From positions 810,646-874,645 of the forward strand of contig JAVSMU010000001.1 in the NCBI GenBank assembly GCA_032027045.1: a DNA stretch of 64,000 nucleotides. Reading direction: 5' to 3'. Of the stretch, positions 1 to 8,146 are shown piece after piece. Each line of letters begins with the position of its first letter. The first letter of the stretch is position 1. The position numbers and the translations under genes are program-made. Source of the stretch: Truepera sp. Its GTDB lineage: Bacteria; Deinococcota; Deinococci; Deinococcales; Trueperaceae. The notes under the pieces are model-generated. The model was given only the letters and a program-made list of their open reading frames with translations. It had not been told where the DNA came from and searched no databases.

Positions 1-939
1 CTCCGCGGCCTCCGCGGCCTCCGCCGCCTGCGGTGCCTCCGCCATCGCGGCCGTGTCGGCCTCGGCGGTCGTCGCCTCGTCGGTGGTCGCTGGTGTGGGG
101 GCCGTGGCGAGCTCCGGCAGTGACTCCGGGGCGGGTGCCTGCTGGGCCCCTCCCGGCGCTAGAGTGCCCTCGCTGCCGGCCCGAGCGGCGTTCGCCAGGC
201 TCGTGAGGGTGAGCGTGGCGCTCTTAGCCGCGGCGTCCAGGGCTGCGGCGTCCTCGTTCACGACGGCCTGGGCGGCGCCCACGAGGTCACGGTTGAGCGA
301 GGCGTCGATCCGCGGCGAATCCTGGACGAGGAGCGACTCGCCGTAGGCCTTTGCGAGGCTCACGTAGGCGGCGTCCTGGTCGCTGGCCATGAGGTCTTGC
401 GCGGAGGCAAGCTCGGTGGTGATGGCGTCGGCCGCGCCGGCTTCGAAGGCGAACCTGAGGGCCGGGCCCGCGTCGGCGGCGGTGAGGGCCGCCACGTCGT
501 CGGCCGTGAAGTCAAGGCGTTCGGCGAGGTGCAGCAGGCGGTTGCGCGCGGTCTCCAGGTCACCGGAGCTGGCGTTCAGGTACGCGGAGTCCATGACCAG
601 GCGGCTGAAGCCACCGGCCAGCACGGCGGTCTGGACCGCCATGTCGGTGTGGCTCTGGTTCTCCACCGCCACGCGAGTGCGCTCGAAGGTGCGCTCCATG
701 GCGCGCACCAGGTTGGTGCTGGTCGCGTCGCGAGAGAGCGTGAGGAGGGCGTTCAGGGCGCGCTCCAGCTCGTCGCGCGCCTGGGCGCCGTCGGTCGGCA
801 CGCTGGCCGTGGCGATCTCGAGGTTCTCGATGGCGAGGTCGTAGCGTTGTAGGAGGGAGTCCTCCTGGGCCATGGCCCCACTCAGGCAGAAGAACACCAC
901 CAGAACACCGGTGGCGAAGGTCAGTTGACGCCGGATCAT
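1..939 (-). CDS. Secreted Ala-rich protein of unknown function (3' end off the left edge)
   Basis: The reading frame is open to the left edge, so only the first 313 residues are visible. It starts at ATG 939 with a GGAGG site just upstream, and overlaps the stop of the roadblock-like gene by 4 bases (ATGA), so the two are translationally coupled. Residues 1-24 form a signal peptide ending AMAQ. The mature part is predicted mostly helical, with many Ala, Glu, Asp and Leu and no cysteine. From about residue 265 it turns into a Pro/Ala/Thr/Glu-rich low-complexity tail made of near-repeats of GCC-GCG-GAG codons. I do not recognise the family. Export is well supported; everything else is unknown. 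Confidence 0.75.
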   Translation of the reverse strand, partial: MIRRQLTFATGVLVVFFCLSGAMAQEDSLLQRYDLAIENLEIATASVPTDGAQARDELERALNALLTLSRDATSTNLVRAMERTFERTRVAVENQSHTDMAVQTAVLAGGFSRLVMDSAYLNASSGDLETARNRLLHLAERLDFTADDVAALTAADAGPALRFAFEAGAADAITTELASAQDLMASDQDAAYVSLAKAYGESLLVQDSPRIDASLNRDLVGAAQAVVNEDAAALDAAAKSATLTLTSLANAARAGSEGTLAPGGAQQAPAPESLPELATAPTPATTDEATTAEADTAAMAEAPQAAEAAEAAE

Positions 940-1847
940 GCAGCCTCCTCAAGAGCGGCGCGCGCGTTCAGGACGGCACCGATGTTCACGTGGGGGAAAG
1001 TGACGACGACCACGCAGTCCTCACCGAATGGGAACAGGAAAAGCACGCCCGCGGCGCGCTCCACGGAAAAGGCGCGAAGGTTGCCCGAGCGCGCCAAGAG
1101 CCCACGAGAGCTGAGCACGAGGTTCGGCAGGTGGTCCGGGTCGACGCCTTGGCCCCGGTGCAACAGTACTTCGTTGCCCCGCACGACGACTACCTGCCTG
1201 ACCGTCTCGATGTCGCCGAAGAGCCTGAGCGCTGAAGCGACAGCGAGCTCGCTCAGGCGCGTGATCTCCTTGCGCGTCGCCTGAGCCTCGTGCGGCGGCT
1301 TGCTGCGGCGGTCGGGGGAGCGCAGCGCCGGCGCGCGGCCGGGAAGCCGCCCATGCCCGGAGGGAGGAGCGAACGGCATGCCCGCGAGGGCGACGAGGTG
1401 ATTCGGCGCCGCGGTTGCCGCTGGGAGGACGGCGTCCCCTGAGCCTCGTGCGGCGGTTCCGGCGTCGCCCAGGGAAACCGGTGAGGCGCCCAATGGAACC
1501 GCGGGGAGCCTCTCGGAGCTGAGTTTCACGAGGGCGCGTTCGGCGTCCGCTTCGGCGATGAGTGCCTGGAGCACGGGGGTAGGCTCGGCGTGGTTCGCCG
1601 TGTTGGGCAGTAACGTCAGTTCGTCCGCCAGGCGTTTCAGCCTACGGGTGAGGCCCGACCTCGGCAAGGAACCACTGAGTTCCTTGCGCACCGCCCCAGC
1701 GAGCAGATGCCGCATGGTGCGCGTGCTGACCGAGTTCGGATCCTGGCCCTTGGCCGCCAGGGCCCCGTCCAACACCGTCGACGCGACGCGGGGAGAGACC
1801 AGGGCCGATAGTGCCTCGTGCGTGTACTTGTAGACGTCGTTAGGCAT
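936..1847 (-). CDS. Roadblock/LC7-like domain protein
   Basis: A 303-residue protein starting at ATG 1847, preceded by GGAAGGAGG. Residues 1-80 are a charged helical region that does not match a family I know, followed by a Pro/Ala/Gly-rich linker. About the last 100 residues alternate short strands and helices (VVVVRGNEVLLHRGQG, then FLFPFGEDCVVVVTFP), which resembles the roadblock/LC7 fold of small-GTPase regulators such as MglB. No partner GTPase is seen nearby. The stop overlaps the start of the downstream secreted protein by 4 bases. The domain call rests on pattern only. An alternative is a lineage-specific protein with an unrelated alpha/beta C-terminus. Confidence 0.6.
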   Translation of the reverse strand: MPNDVYKYTHEALSALVSPRVASTVLDGALAAKGQDPNSVSTRTMRHLLAGAVRKELSGSLPRSGLTRRLKRLADELTLLPNTANHAEPTPVLQALIAEADAERALVKLSSERLPAVPLGASPVSLGDAGTAARGSGDAVLPAATAAPNHLVALAGMPFAPPSGHGRLPGRAPALRSPDRRSKPPHEAQATRKEITRLSELAVASALRLFGDIETVRQVVVVRGNEVLLHRGQGVDPDHLPNLVLSSRGLLARSGNLRAFSVERAAGVLFLFPFGEDCVVVVTFPHVNIGAVLNARAALEEAA

Positions 1848-1947
1848 GCCCCTCCTTCCCGCTTCCCGATGCGGAGCATAGTGCCGCGACGGGCCTGTGG
1901 GTTGTGAGATATTCCGTTGGGCAACGACTCGCCGCCGCGCGCTCAAG

Positions 1948-2907
1948 TCACCGTTGCGCCCCGTCTCGCGGCCGTGGACGCGCAAGCGCGCCCGCGAGTC
2001 CGTGCGCCACCGCGAGCGCGTTCGGGTAGCGCATGCGTGAGGGACCCACCAGGATGAGCTTGCCGGTCGAGCGCCCCAGCGAGAACGTCGACGCTACCCG
2101 CGCGACGTGGTCGTCGAGTTCGAGCGCGAGACCCCCCTCGTGGTCCGGGGCGGGCGCCTCCATCTCGAGCTGTTCGAGCGCGGAGCGCACGAACGCCGGG
2201 TCGGCCCCCTCGGGTTCGCTCAGCAACTGGTGGAGCCCCTCCCGGAAGACGCGGGGCGGTTGCAGGTCGTCCCAGGCCTTGGCGAGGGCGACGAGGGTCC
2301 TGCCCAGCTCCGCCTCTGCCCGCTTGGCAATGTCGAGGAGCGCCGCTGGGACCTCGCCCAGCGGTTGCGAGAGCTGGCGCAGGTTGCGCTCGGCGTCGTC
2401 GATGACGTCCTCGCTGGGCACGGGATCGACCGTCACGCCGAGTTGCCTGACGAGCCCGTTCTCGAGCACCACGACCGCCAGCATCCGGTTGGAGGCGAGC
2501 TGCGAGAGGTGGATCTCGAGGATCTGAAGCGTGTCGTCGGCGGGTAGCCGCACCATGACCGCGTAGCCCGAGAACTCGGCCGCCAGCCGTGAGGCGATGT
2601 GGAAGAGACCGTCCCCCTCGGCGCCCTTCAAGTGGCGGTCGAGCTGGTCGAGCTGCGCGTCGGGGAGCGGCCGGGGCGGCAGGAAGCTGGAGGCGTACAT
2701 GCGAAACCCTAGTGCCGTGGGGATGCGGCCGGCGGAAGTGTGAGGCTGTTGCAACAACCCTTCGCTCTCGAGCGAACCGAAGTCGTACCTCACGGTTGCC
2801 GGACTCACGTCCAGCTGCGCGGCGATGTGCGCGGAGGCGACAGGGTGCGCGGTAGCTATGTACGCTTCCGCCACCATGTCGAGAACGCGGGCGCGGCGCT
2901 CGTTCAT
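1948..2907 (-). CDS. hrcA: Heat-inducible transcription repressor HrcA
   Basis: A 319-residue HrcA, the repressor that binds CIRCE operators and controls dnaK/groE heat-shock genes in many bacteria. Residues 1-75 are the winged helix-turn-helix, with SPATVR (35-40) in the recognition region and the family hallmark PHTSAGRIPT (55-64). The rest is the GAF-like dimerisation part. The usual partners grpE, dnaK and dnaJ are not in the window, and no CIRCE inverted repeat is visible upstream. The start ATG 2907 has no ribosome site, but a TACCAT -10 box sits 7 nt before it, so the message is probably leaderless. The C-terminus ends in an Arg-rich tail (ARPRPRDGAQR). Confidence 0.9.
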   Translation of the reverse strand: MNERRARVLDMVAEAYIATAHPVASAHIAAQLDVSPATVRYDFGSLESEGLLQQPHTSAGRIPTALGFRMYASSFLPPRPLPDAQLDQLDRHLKGAEGDGLFHIASRLAAEFSGYAVMVRLPADDTLQILEIHLSQLASNRMLAVVVLENGLVRQLGVTVDPVPSEDVIDDAERNLRQLSQPLGEVPAALLDIAKRAEAELGRTLVALAKAWDDLQPPRVFREGLHQLLSEPEGADPAFVRSALEQLEMEAPAPDHEGGLALELDDHVARVASTFSLGRSTGKLILVGPSRMRYPNALAVAHGLAGALARPRPRDGAQR

Positions 2908-2914
2908 AATGCCG

Positions 2915-2920
2915 ATGGTA
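2915..2920 (-). promoter_or_regulatory. -10 box (TACCAT) for leaderless hrcA
   Basis: On the minus strand TACCAT ends 7 nt before ATG 2907. It fits the TANNNT pattern seen before many starts in this window. There is no Shine-Dalgarno sequence in the gap. Confidence 0.5.
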
Positions 2921-2962
2921 CCACCGCTCGTCCGGCGGGGACGTAAGGCTTCCCGCGCCGGC

Positions 2963-3424
2963 TCAGCCCGCGGCCAGCGCCAGGACGTGCCGCGCGTGTT
3001 CGGGCTCCACGGGCATCACGCTGAGGCGGTTACCGCGCGCCAGCAGGGCCATGCCGGCAAGTGCGGGGTCGGCCTTCATCTCGGCGAGCGTCACCGGGCG
3101 CTCCAGCTCCCGCACGGGCTCGATGTCGACCAGGAACCACCGGGGGGCCTCGCGCGTGGCCTTGGCGTCGTGGTAGCCGCTTCGCGGGTCGAACTGCGTG
3201 GGGTCCGGATAGGGTTCGGACGCGACCCGCGCCAGCCCGACCACGGCCGGCACCTTCGTGCTCGAGTGGTAGTAAAGGATGAGGTCACCCACGCGCATTT
3301 CGTCACGCATGTAGTTGCGCGCCTGATAGTTGCGCACCCCGTCCCAGGCCGTGCGCCCGTCGCGCGCGAGGTCGGCGTAGGCGTAGCTGTCGGGTTCGGA
3401 TTTCATGAGCCAGGCACGTTCCAT
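2963..3424 (-). CDS. EVE-domain protein (modified-base reader family)
   Basis: A 153-residue single-domain EVE protein. The hallmark MERAWLMKSEPDSY opens the protein, followed by WDGVRNYQARNYMR and DLILYYHSS, the conserved core of the family. EVE domains share the PUA-like fold of YTH and ASCH domains, and family members bind modified bases in DNA or RNA. The exact ligand here is unknown. I start at ATG 3424 because it gives the standard family N-terminus and has TAGACT 5 nt upstream, the leaderless promoter pattern. It lies 17 bases downstream of guaA, so it may also be transcribed from guaA. It is not inside a defence island. Confidence 0.9.
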   Translation of the reverse strand: MERAWLMKSEPDSYAYADLARDGRTAWDGVRNYQARNYMRDEMRVGDLILYYHSSTKVPAVVGLARVASEPYPDPTQFDPRSGYHDAKATREAPRWFLVDIEPVRELERPVTLAEMKADPALAGMALLARGNRLSVMPVEPEHARHVLALAAG

Positions 3425-3429
3425 GCCCG

Positions 3430-3435
3430 AGTCTA
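3430..3435 (-). promoter_or_regulatory. -10 box (TAGACT) for leaderless EVE-domain gene
   Basis: TAGACT on the minus strand, 5 nt before ATG 3424, lying entirely in the 17-base gap after guaA. No ribosome site is present. Confidence 0.5.
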
Positions 3436-3441
3436 TCGGCC

Positions 3442-4977
3442 TCACTCCCACTCGATGGTGGCCGGCGGCTTGCTGGTGATGTCGTACACGACCCGGTTGA
3501 CCTCGGGCACCTTGTTGACGATGCGGTTCGCCACCGTCGCGAGGAACTCGTGCGGTAGCCGGGTCCAGTCCGCCGTCATGCCGTCCACGCTGGATACCGC
3601 CCGAAGCGCCACCGTGTTGGCGTACGTGCGGCCGTCGCCCATGACCCCGACGGATTTGAGCGGCGTGAGTACGGCGAACGCCTGCCAAGTATCGTGGTAC
3701 AGATCGAACTCGCGCAGGGCCGAGATGAACAGGTCGTCCACGCGCCTGAGGACGTCGAGGCGCTCGTTGGTCACCTCACCGATGATGCGGACTGCCAGGC
3801 CGGGGCCGGGGAACGGATGGCGGTCGCGCAGGTGCGGCGGCAGGCCGAGCCGCTCCGCCACCTCGCGCACCTCGTCCTTGAACAGCTTCCTGAAGGGTTC
3901 CACCAGCTCGAACTCCAGGTCCGCAGGCAGGCCGCCCACGTTGTGATGCGACTTGATGTTCGCGGCGCCCGGCACGCCCGCCGATTCGATGACGTCGGGG
4001 TAGAGCGTGCCCTGCGCCAGGAAGCGGATGGGTCCCGCCTCGGCCTGGAGGTTGCGCGCCTCGCGCGAGAAGAGTTCGATGAACTCGCGGCCGATTATCT
4101 TGCGCTTGGTTTCCGGGTCGGTGACGCCAGCGAGGGCCGACACGAAACGCGCCGAGGCGTCGATCACGTGCAGGTTCACGCCTAGGGCGCGCAGGGCGCC
4201 CTCTACCTCGAGGGCCTCGCCGAGCCGCAGCAGGCCGTGATCCACGAAGACGGCCACGAGTTGCTCGCCGATGGCCCGGTGCAGCAGGAGGCCGAGCGTC
4301 GTCGAGTCGACGCCGCCGGAGATCCCCAGAAGGACTCGTTCGGCGCCGACCTGCTCGCGCACCTGCGCCACCGCCGAGTCCAGGATGCCCGCGGGCGTCC
4401 AGTCGCGCGCGACGGAGGTGACGTCGACGAAGCGCTCCAGCAGCGTCATGCCCTTGGGCGTGTGCCGGACCTCCGGGTGAAACTGCAGACCGTAGAGCCG
4501 CCTGGAGGCGTCCTCCATGGCGGCCAGCGCGCCGCTCTCCGTGGTGGCCGTGGCCGTGAAGCCCGCGGGCAGCCGCGTGACGCTGTCGCCGTGGCTCATC
4601 CAGGCCATGAACTCGCCCTCCACCCCCTCGAACAGCATCCCGCCGAGGCCAGAGAGCGCCACCTTGCCGTACTCCTTCACGCCGCCGGTACCGACGGCGC
4701 CGCCAAGTTCCTTGGCCATGAGCTGCATGCCGTAACACACTCCCAGGACGGGGAGACCCTGCTCGAGGAGCCCTGGTGCGAGGCCGGGCGCGCCCACGTC
4801 GTCGACGCTGTTCGGGCCGCCCGACAGGATCACCCCGGCCGGGGCATGGGCAAGGATCTCGTCCAGGGAGCTGCCGGCGGGCACGAGGATGGAGAGCACG
4901 CGCAGCTCGCGCAAGCGGCGGGTGATCAGATGGCTGAACTGTGAACCGTAGTCGACGACCACGATGGACTCGGGCAT
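3442..4977 (-). CDS. guaA: GMP synthase (glutamine-hydrolysing)
   Basis: A 511-residue GuaA that converts XMP to GMP using ATP and glutamine, the last step of guanine nucleotide synthesis. The N-terminal class I amidotransferase domain shows the nucleophile Cys81 in [10 protein letters not shown] and the His167/Glu169 pair in GLQFHPEV. The ATP-pyrophosphatase loop GISGGVDST is at about 218-226. The C-terminal dimerisation domain has [13 protein letters not shown] and ends in the family signature KPPATIEWE. Start ATG 4977 follows a GGGAG site. It sits 31 bases downstream of the pseudokinase-like gene, probably in one transcript. No feature is missing, and I am very sure of this call. Confidence 0.97.
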   Translation of the reverse strand: MPESIVVVDYGSQFSHLITRRLRELRVLSILVPAGSSLDEILAHAPAGVILSGGPNSVDDVGAPGLAPGLLEQGLPVLGVCYGMQLMAKELGGAVGTGGVKEYGKVALSGLGGMLFEGVEGEFMAWMSHGDSVTRLPAGFTATATTESGALAAMEDASRRLYGLQFHPEVRHTPKGMTLLERFVDVTSVARDWTPAGILDSAVAQVREQVGAERVLLGISGGVDSTTLGLLLHRAIGEQLVAVFVDHGLLRLGEALEVEGALRALGVNLHVIDASARFVSALAGVTDPETKRKIIGREFIELFSREARNLQAEAGPIRFLAQGTLYPDVIESAGVPGAANIKSHHNVGGLPADLEFELVEPFRKLFKDEVREVAERLGLPPHLRDRHPFPGPGLAVRIIGEVTNERLDVLRRVDDLFISALREFDLYHDTWQAFAVLTPLKSVGVMGDGRTYANTVALRAVSSVDGMTADWTRLPHEFLATVANRIVNKVPEVNRVVYDITSKPPATIEWE

Positions 4978-5008
4978 GCGGCTCCCTGGCTGGCGGTGGC
5001 CTAGGCGG

Positions 5009-6505
5009 TCACGGGGTCTCGGGCGGCGTCTCGGGGAACACGACGGTGATGACGGTGTCGTCAGGTACCTGCAGGGTGACGGGCTCGCTGGAGCGCCCCT
5101 GGAACAGACCGTGCACGACCCAGGTGCCGGCCGCATCGAAACCGACGCGTCGCGGAACCGTGCCGATTATGGTGCCTCGCGCGTAGCGCGAGCCGTCCGG
5201 GCTGCGGTCGACCACCAGGCTCACTGGCGGGAGGTTGCCGGGGCTCACCCGCACGTCGACCAGGTGGCTGACGGTGCTCGGGCTCACCTGCGACAGCGTG
5301 GAGTTGCGCTGAGCGCGAAGTGCCAGGAAGATCCCCAGGGCGACAACCAGAACGAGCAGAACGAGGAGCCCCGGCCCGCGCCAGGCACGGTGGCTTACCT
5401 GGTCGTCCGCGTCGTCGTCGATGCGTATCGGCGCGGGTCGCGGCGCGTCGTCCAAGCTTCCGGCCCGGTAAGTGGCGCCGGGCGGCAGGTGCTTCACGAA
5501 GCCGGGGTCGGAGGCCTTGTGGTCGGGCTTGCCGGTCCTCAACGTGCCGCCGCCGGGATCGCTCACGAGCGTGATGGGGTCGGGTTCGAGGGGTGATTCC
5601 TGACGCTTCGCCGCGCCGGGCGGCGGTTGCGGTGAGGAAGGCCGCGGTTTCAGCTCGTCGGGATCGACGCGCATGTCGGTCCGAGTGGCCGAGACGCTGG
5701 GTGAGGCGCCCATGGTGCCGGCCACGTCGTGCGGGTCGTAGTCGATGCCGGCCTCGGGAGCGCGCGGCACGGGGGTGAACTCGAGGGACTCGAGGTCGAG
5801 CGGCCCCCTCCCGACGCTCGTGGATTCCGGGGTGGTGGGCAGGACGATGTCGACGAAGCCCGCGGACGGGACCGTGACGGCGCCGCCGGCAAGCCGCCGA
5901 ACGGTGGCTTGCAGCGCCGCGACGTCGGTGGCGTTCTTGCCAGTCACCGAGGCGCGCAGCGCGGCGGCCACCTCAGTGCTGATCCCCTGTGCGCCTAGCT
6001 CGAGCAGCGCCTTCACGCCGTCCGTGAGGTCGGCCCGTAGTGCGGCGTCGAGTGCGGGGTTGGGCGTCACCTGGCCTGACGCCGGCGCTGGTGGCGTACC
6101 GGCCCGCCAGGGCACGCCGTAACCCTCCAGGTAGAGGCGTTTCCCGGCCCGGAGGAAGCGGCCTGGACCGATGCCGCCGTGGGCGAGTCCCTTGCGGGCC
6201 GCGTCCCTCAGCAGGGTCAGGGTCTGCAGCACGAACTGATCGTCCACCACGGCCTCGCCGGGCGCGACCAGGGTCGAGCCGCTCGGGTAGGCCGCCACCA
6301 ACGTCCCCTTCTCGCCCTCGGTCCACGACGCGAGCACGGTCGGGACGCCCTCCAGGTCGAGCGAGCCTTGGCTCAGCAGGGGCTCACCGGGAAAGTCGTA
6401 GATGAGGACCGAGAGGCCCGTGACGACGTCCACTCCCATGCTGGTCACGACCTGGCCGTCGTGCCTCAGTTCCTGGTTGCGCTGAAAACGCCCGCTTTGG
6501 TCCAC
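5009..6505 (-). CDS. Degenerate protein kinase-like (pseudokinase) single-pass membrane protein
   Basis: A 498-residue protein of unknown role. The first 135 residues read like a decayed Ser/Thr kinase. [27 protein letters not shown] sits where the glycine loop and the VAIK strand belong, [13 protein letters not shown] matches the hinge strand, and [24 protein letters not shown] (about 107-130) matches the catalytic loop and DFG region but lacks HRD, the loop Asn and the DFG Asp. A Pro-rich acidic linker follows, then one membrane helix at about 377-395 ([17 protein letters not shown]) and a beta-rich C-terminal domain of about 100 residues outside. GTG 6505 is chosen because TATACT lies 9 nt upstream and the next in-frame start would run toward the divergent mrp gene. 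Downstream is guaA. The kinase link is inferred from motif order only. Confidence 0.6.
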   Translation of the reverse strand: MDQSGRFQRNQELRHDGQVVTSMGVDVVTGLSVLIYDFPGEPLLSQGSLDLEGVPTVLASWTEGEKGTLVAAYPSGSTLVAPGEAVVDDQFVLQTLTLLRDAARKGLAHGGIGPGRFLRAGKRLYLEGYGVPWRAGTPPAPASGQVTPNPALDAALRADLTDGVKALLELGAQGISTEVAAALRASVTGKNATDVAALQATVRRLAGGAVTVPSAGFVDIVLPTTPESTSVGRGPLDLESLEFTPVPRAPEAGIDYDPHDVAGTMGASPSVSATRTDMRVDPDELKPRPSSPQPPPGAAKRQESPLEPDPITLVSDPGGGTLRTGKPDHKASDPGFVKHLPPGATYRAGSLDDAPRPAPIRIDDDADDQVSHRAWRGPGLLVLLVLVVALGIFLALRAQRNSTLSQVSPSTVSHLVDVRVSPGNLPPVSLVVDRSPDGSRYARGTIIGTVPRRVGFDAAGTWVVHGLFQGRSSEPVTLQVPDDTVITVVFPETPPETP

Positions 6506-6514
6506 GCGTATGTG

Positions 6515-6520
6515 AGTATA
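6515..6520 (-). promoter_or_regulatory. -10 box (TATACT) for the pseudokinase-guaA unit
   Basis: TATACT on the minus strand, 9 nt before GTG 6505. It is the best -10 match between this gene and the divergent mrp and suggests a leaderless or nearly leaderless message. Confidence 0.45.
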
Positions 6521-6648
6521 GCCAGCCTTCGGGGGCGCCACAAGGCGCGGGTTGCCACTCCGGCATGCCATTCGGCGGCCCGGCACACCGCGCTCCGTCA
6601 CCCAGCGTGACGCCGGTAGGGGTGCGCGCTGTTACGCTTGAACAACTT

Positions 6649-7704
6649 ATGGAAGTCACCCGAGAACGCGTACTGGAGGCCCTCAAGGGCGTCAACGACC
6701 CGGAACTGCACCAAGACCTCGTCACGCTGGGAATGGTCGACTCCGTCGACATCGACGGCGACAACGTCAGGCTCGAGATCACGCTGACGACTCCCGCGTG
6801 CCCGTTGAAGGCGAAGATCGAGGCCGACATCCGGGCCGCGGTCAAGCAGGTCGTCGGAGCGGTTCACCTCGACATCGAGTTCGGCTCCAAGGTCCGCGGA
6901 CCGTCACAGATGCCGCTCCCGGGCATCCGCAACGTCATCGCCGTGGGATCGGGCAAGGGCGGGGTGGGGAAGTCGACCATCGCGGCCAACCTTGCCGCCT
7001 CGCTGAGCTTGGAGGGCGCCAAAGTCGGGCTGCTGGACGCAGACATCTACGGTCCCAGCCAGGGAAAGATGTACGGCGTCGAGGGCAAGCGCCTGATGGC
7101 CGACGACGAGAAGCACATCCTCCCGCTGCGCAACCACGGCGTGAAGGTCATCTCGATAGCCAACCTGGTAGAGGACGGCCAGGCCCTCACCTGGCGGGGC
7201 CCCATCCTCCACGGCACCCTCACCCAACTCCTGAAGCAGACCGTCTGGGGCGAGCTCGACTACCTGGTCATCGACCTGCCGCCGGGAACGGGCGACGTGC
7301 AGCTCTCGCTCTCCCAGCTCGTGCCCGTGACGGGCATGGTGCTGGTCACGACGCCGCAGGACATGGCGTTGGTCGACGTGCGCCGCGCCTACACCATGGC
7401 GCGCAAGACACACATCCCCGTCCTCGGGGTCATCGAGAACATGAGCTATTACGCCCTACCAGACGGCACCAAGGATCACATCTTCGGTGAGGGTGGCGCG
7501 ACCCGGTGGGCCGAGGCCGAGCGCCTGCCCCTGCTGGCGCAGGTGCCGATCACCCGGGCCCTGCGCGAGAGCGGCGACAGCGGCACCCCGCTCGTGATAG
7601 CCGACCCCGAAGACCCCAGCGCCATCGAGTTGCGCCGCGCGGCGCGCCTGATGGCCGGCCAGGTGAGCATCCAGTCCGTCAACGCCCTCCCGGTGGTGGG
7701 TTAG
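6649..7704 (+). CDS. mrp: Mrp/ApbC/NBP35-family Fe-S cluster carrier ATPase
   Basis: A 351-residue P-loop ATPase that carries and hands over iron-sulfur clusters in the cytoplasm. Residues 1-80 are the MIP18/DUF59 domain (VNDPELHQDLVTLGMV). The deviant Walker A GSGKGGVGKST follows at about 104, then the MinD-like core with LDADIYGPS and IDLPPGTGD. The usual C-terminal CxxC is not evident, as in many short Mrp proteins; the region near ENMSYYALPDG lacks the cysteine pair (often ENMSYFxCPxC), so cluster binding may differ here. ATG 6649 is chosen over upstream in-frame codons because it starts the DUF59 domain. TACGCT lies 10 nt upstream. Confidence 0.92.
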   Translation: MEVTRERVLEALKGVNDPELHQDLVTLGMVDSVDIDGDNVRLEITLTTPACPLKAKIEADIRAAVKQVVGAVHLDIEFGSKVRGPSQMPLPGIRNVIAVGSGKGGVGKSTIAANLAASLSLEGAKVGLLDADIYGPSQGKMYGVEGKRLMADDEKHILPLRNHGVKVISIANLVEDGQALTWRGPILHGTLTQLLKQTVWGELDYLVIDLPPGTGDVQLSLSQLVPVTGMVLVTTPQDMALVDVRRAYTMARKTHIPVLGVIENMSYYALPDGTKDHIFGEGGATRWAEAERLPLLAQVPITRALRESGDSGTPLVIADPEDPSAIELRRAARLMAGQVSIQSVNALPVVG

Positions 7705-7779
7705 CGGGCGCGCGTGGCGGCCGGGTAACCGGCGGCCCAACGGCTTTGCAACGGCCGGCGGTGGGTTAGCGATGCGGTG

Positions 7780-7797
7780 GGCCCCGTTCGAGGGGCC
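7780..7797 (+). terminator. Possible stem-loop terminator after mrp
   Basis: GGCCCC and GGGGCC form a 6-bp stem around GTTCGA, 75 bases past the mrp stop and just before the valS leader. There is no T-run, so intrinsic termination is doubtful. Confidence 0.25.
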
Positions 7798-7804
7798 GCG
7801 GTGC

Positions 7805-7810
7805 TATCAT
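7805..7810 (+). promoter_or_regulatory. Probable -10 box of the valS T-box leader (TATCAT)
   Basis: TATCAT lies 8 bases before the first paired base of Stem I of the T-box, the right place for the -10 element. No convincing -35 is seen 17 bp upstream. Confidence 0.45.
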
Positions 7811-7811
7811 C

Positions 7812-8110
7812 CGCCCAGCGGGAAGAGTAGGCGCCGCCGTACCCGCCAGAGAGTTCGCGCCGGAGCTAGTGGCCGGGTGTGAGCGCGAACCGGGTACGGG
7901 TGCCGAACGTCCCCCGCCGAGAGGCCTTCGGGGCCTCCCCGGGGCAGAAAGCCGGCGCCCCTGCTTGGCCGGCCAGTAGAGCCCCCGCAGGCCGCCGCGA
8001 CAGTGCGGTTTCCAGAGCGCCCCCCGGGCAGGGGGGAAGTGCGGTGGTACCGCGGGGTCCTAGCCTCGTCCGCAAGCAGCCGGGCGGGGCCGTTTTGCGT
8101 TGCTACCCTC
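7812..8110 (+). ncRNA. T-box riboswitch, GUC (valine) specifier, controlling valS
   Basis: A complete tRNA-sensing leader upstream of valyl-tRNA synthetase. Stem I is perfect on paper: GCGGG (7818-7822) pairs CCCGC (7913-7917), GGCGCC (7830-7835) pairs GGTGCC (7899-7904), GTACCCG (7839-7845) pairs CGGGTAC (7891-7897), and GTTCGCGC (7853-7860) pairs GCGCGAAC (7883-7890). Between the lower helices sit AGTA (7826-7829) and GAAC-GTC (7905-7911), the two sides of a specifier loop, with GTC a valine codon. The T-box core GGTGGTACCGCGG is at 8043-8055. Its TGGT bulge would pair the ACCA end of an uncharged tRNA-Val. Only a short T-run (8092-8095) follows, so attenuation versus translational control is not settled. 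Confidence 0.9.
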
Positions 8111-8146
8111 CCGGCGGACGCCAAGGCGCTAACGCCGGAGGAGAGC

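Noticed and set aside
2880-2960. CIRCE operator before hrcA
   Set aside because: No TTAGCACTC-N9-GAGTGCTAA or near match is visible.
3400-3440. EVE gene start at ATG 3406 or at upstream codons inside guaA
   Set aside because: ATG 3424 gives the standard family N-terminus and has a -10 box at the leaderless spacing.
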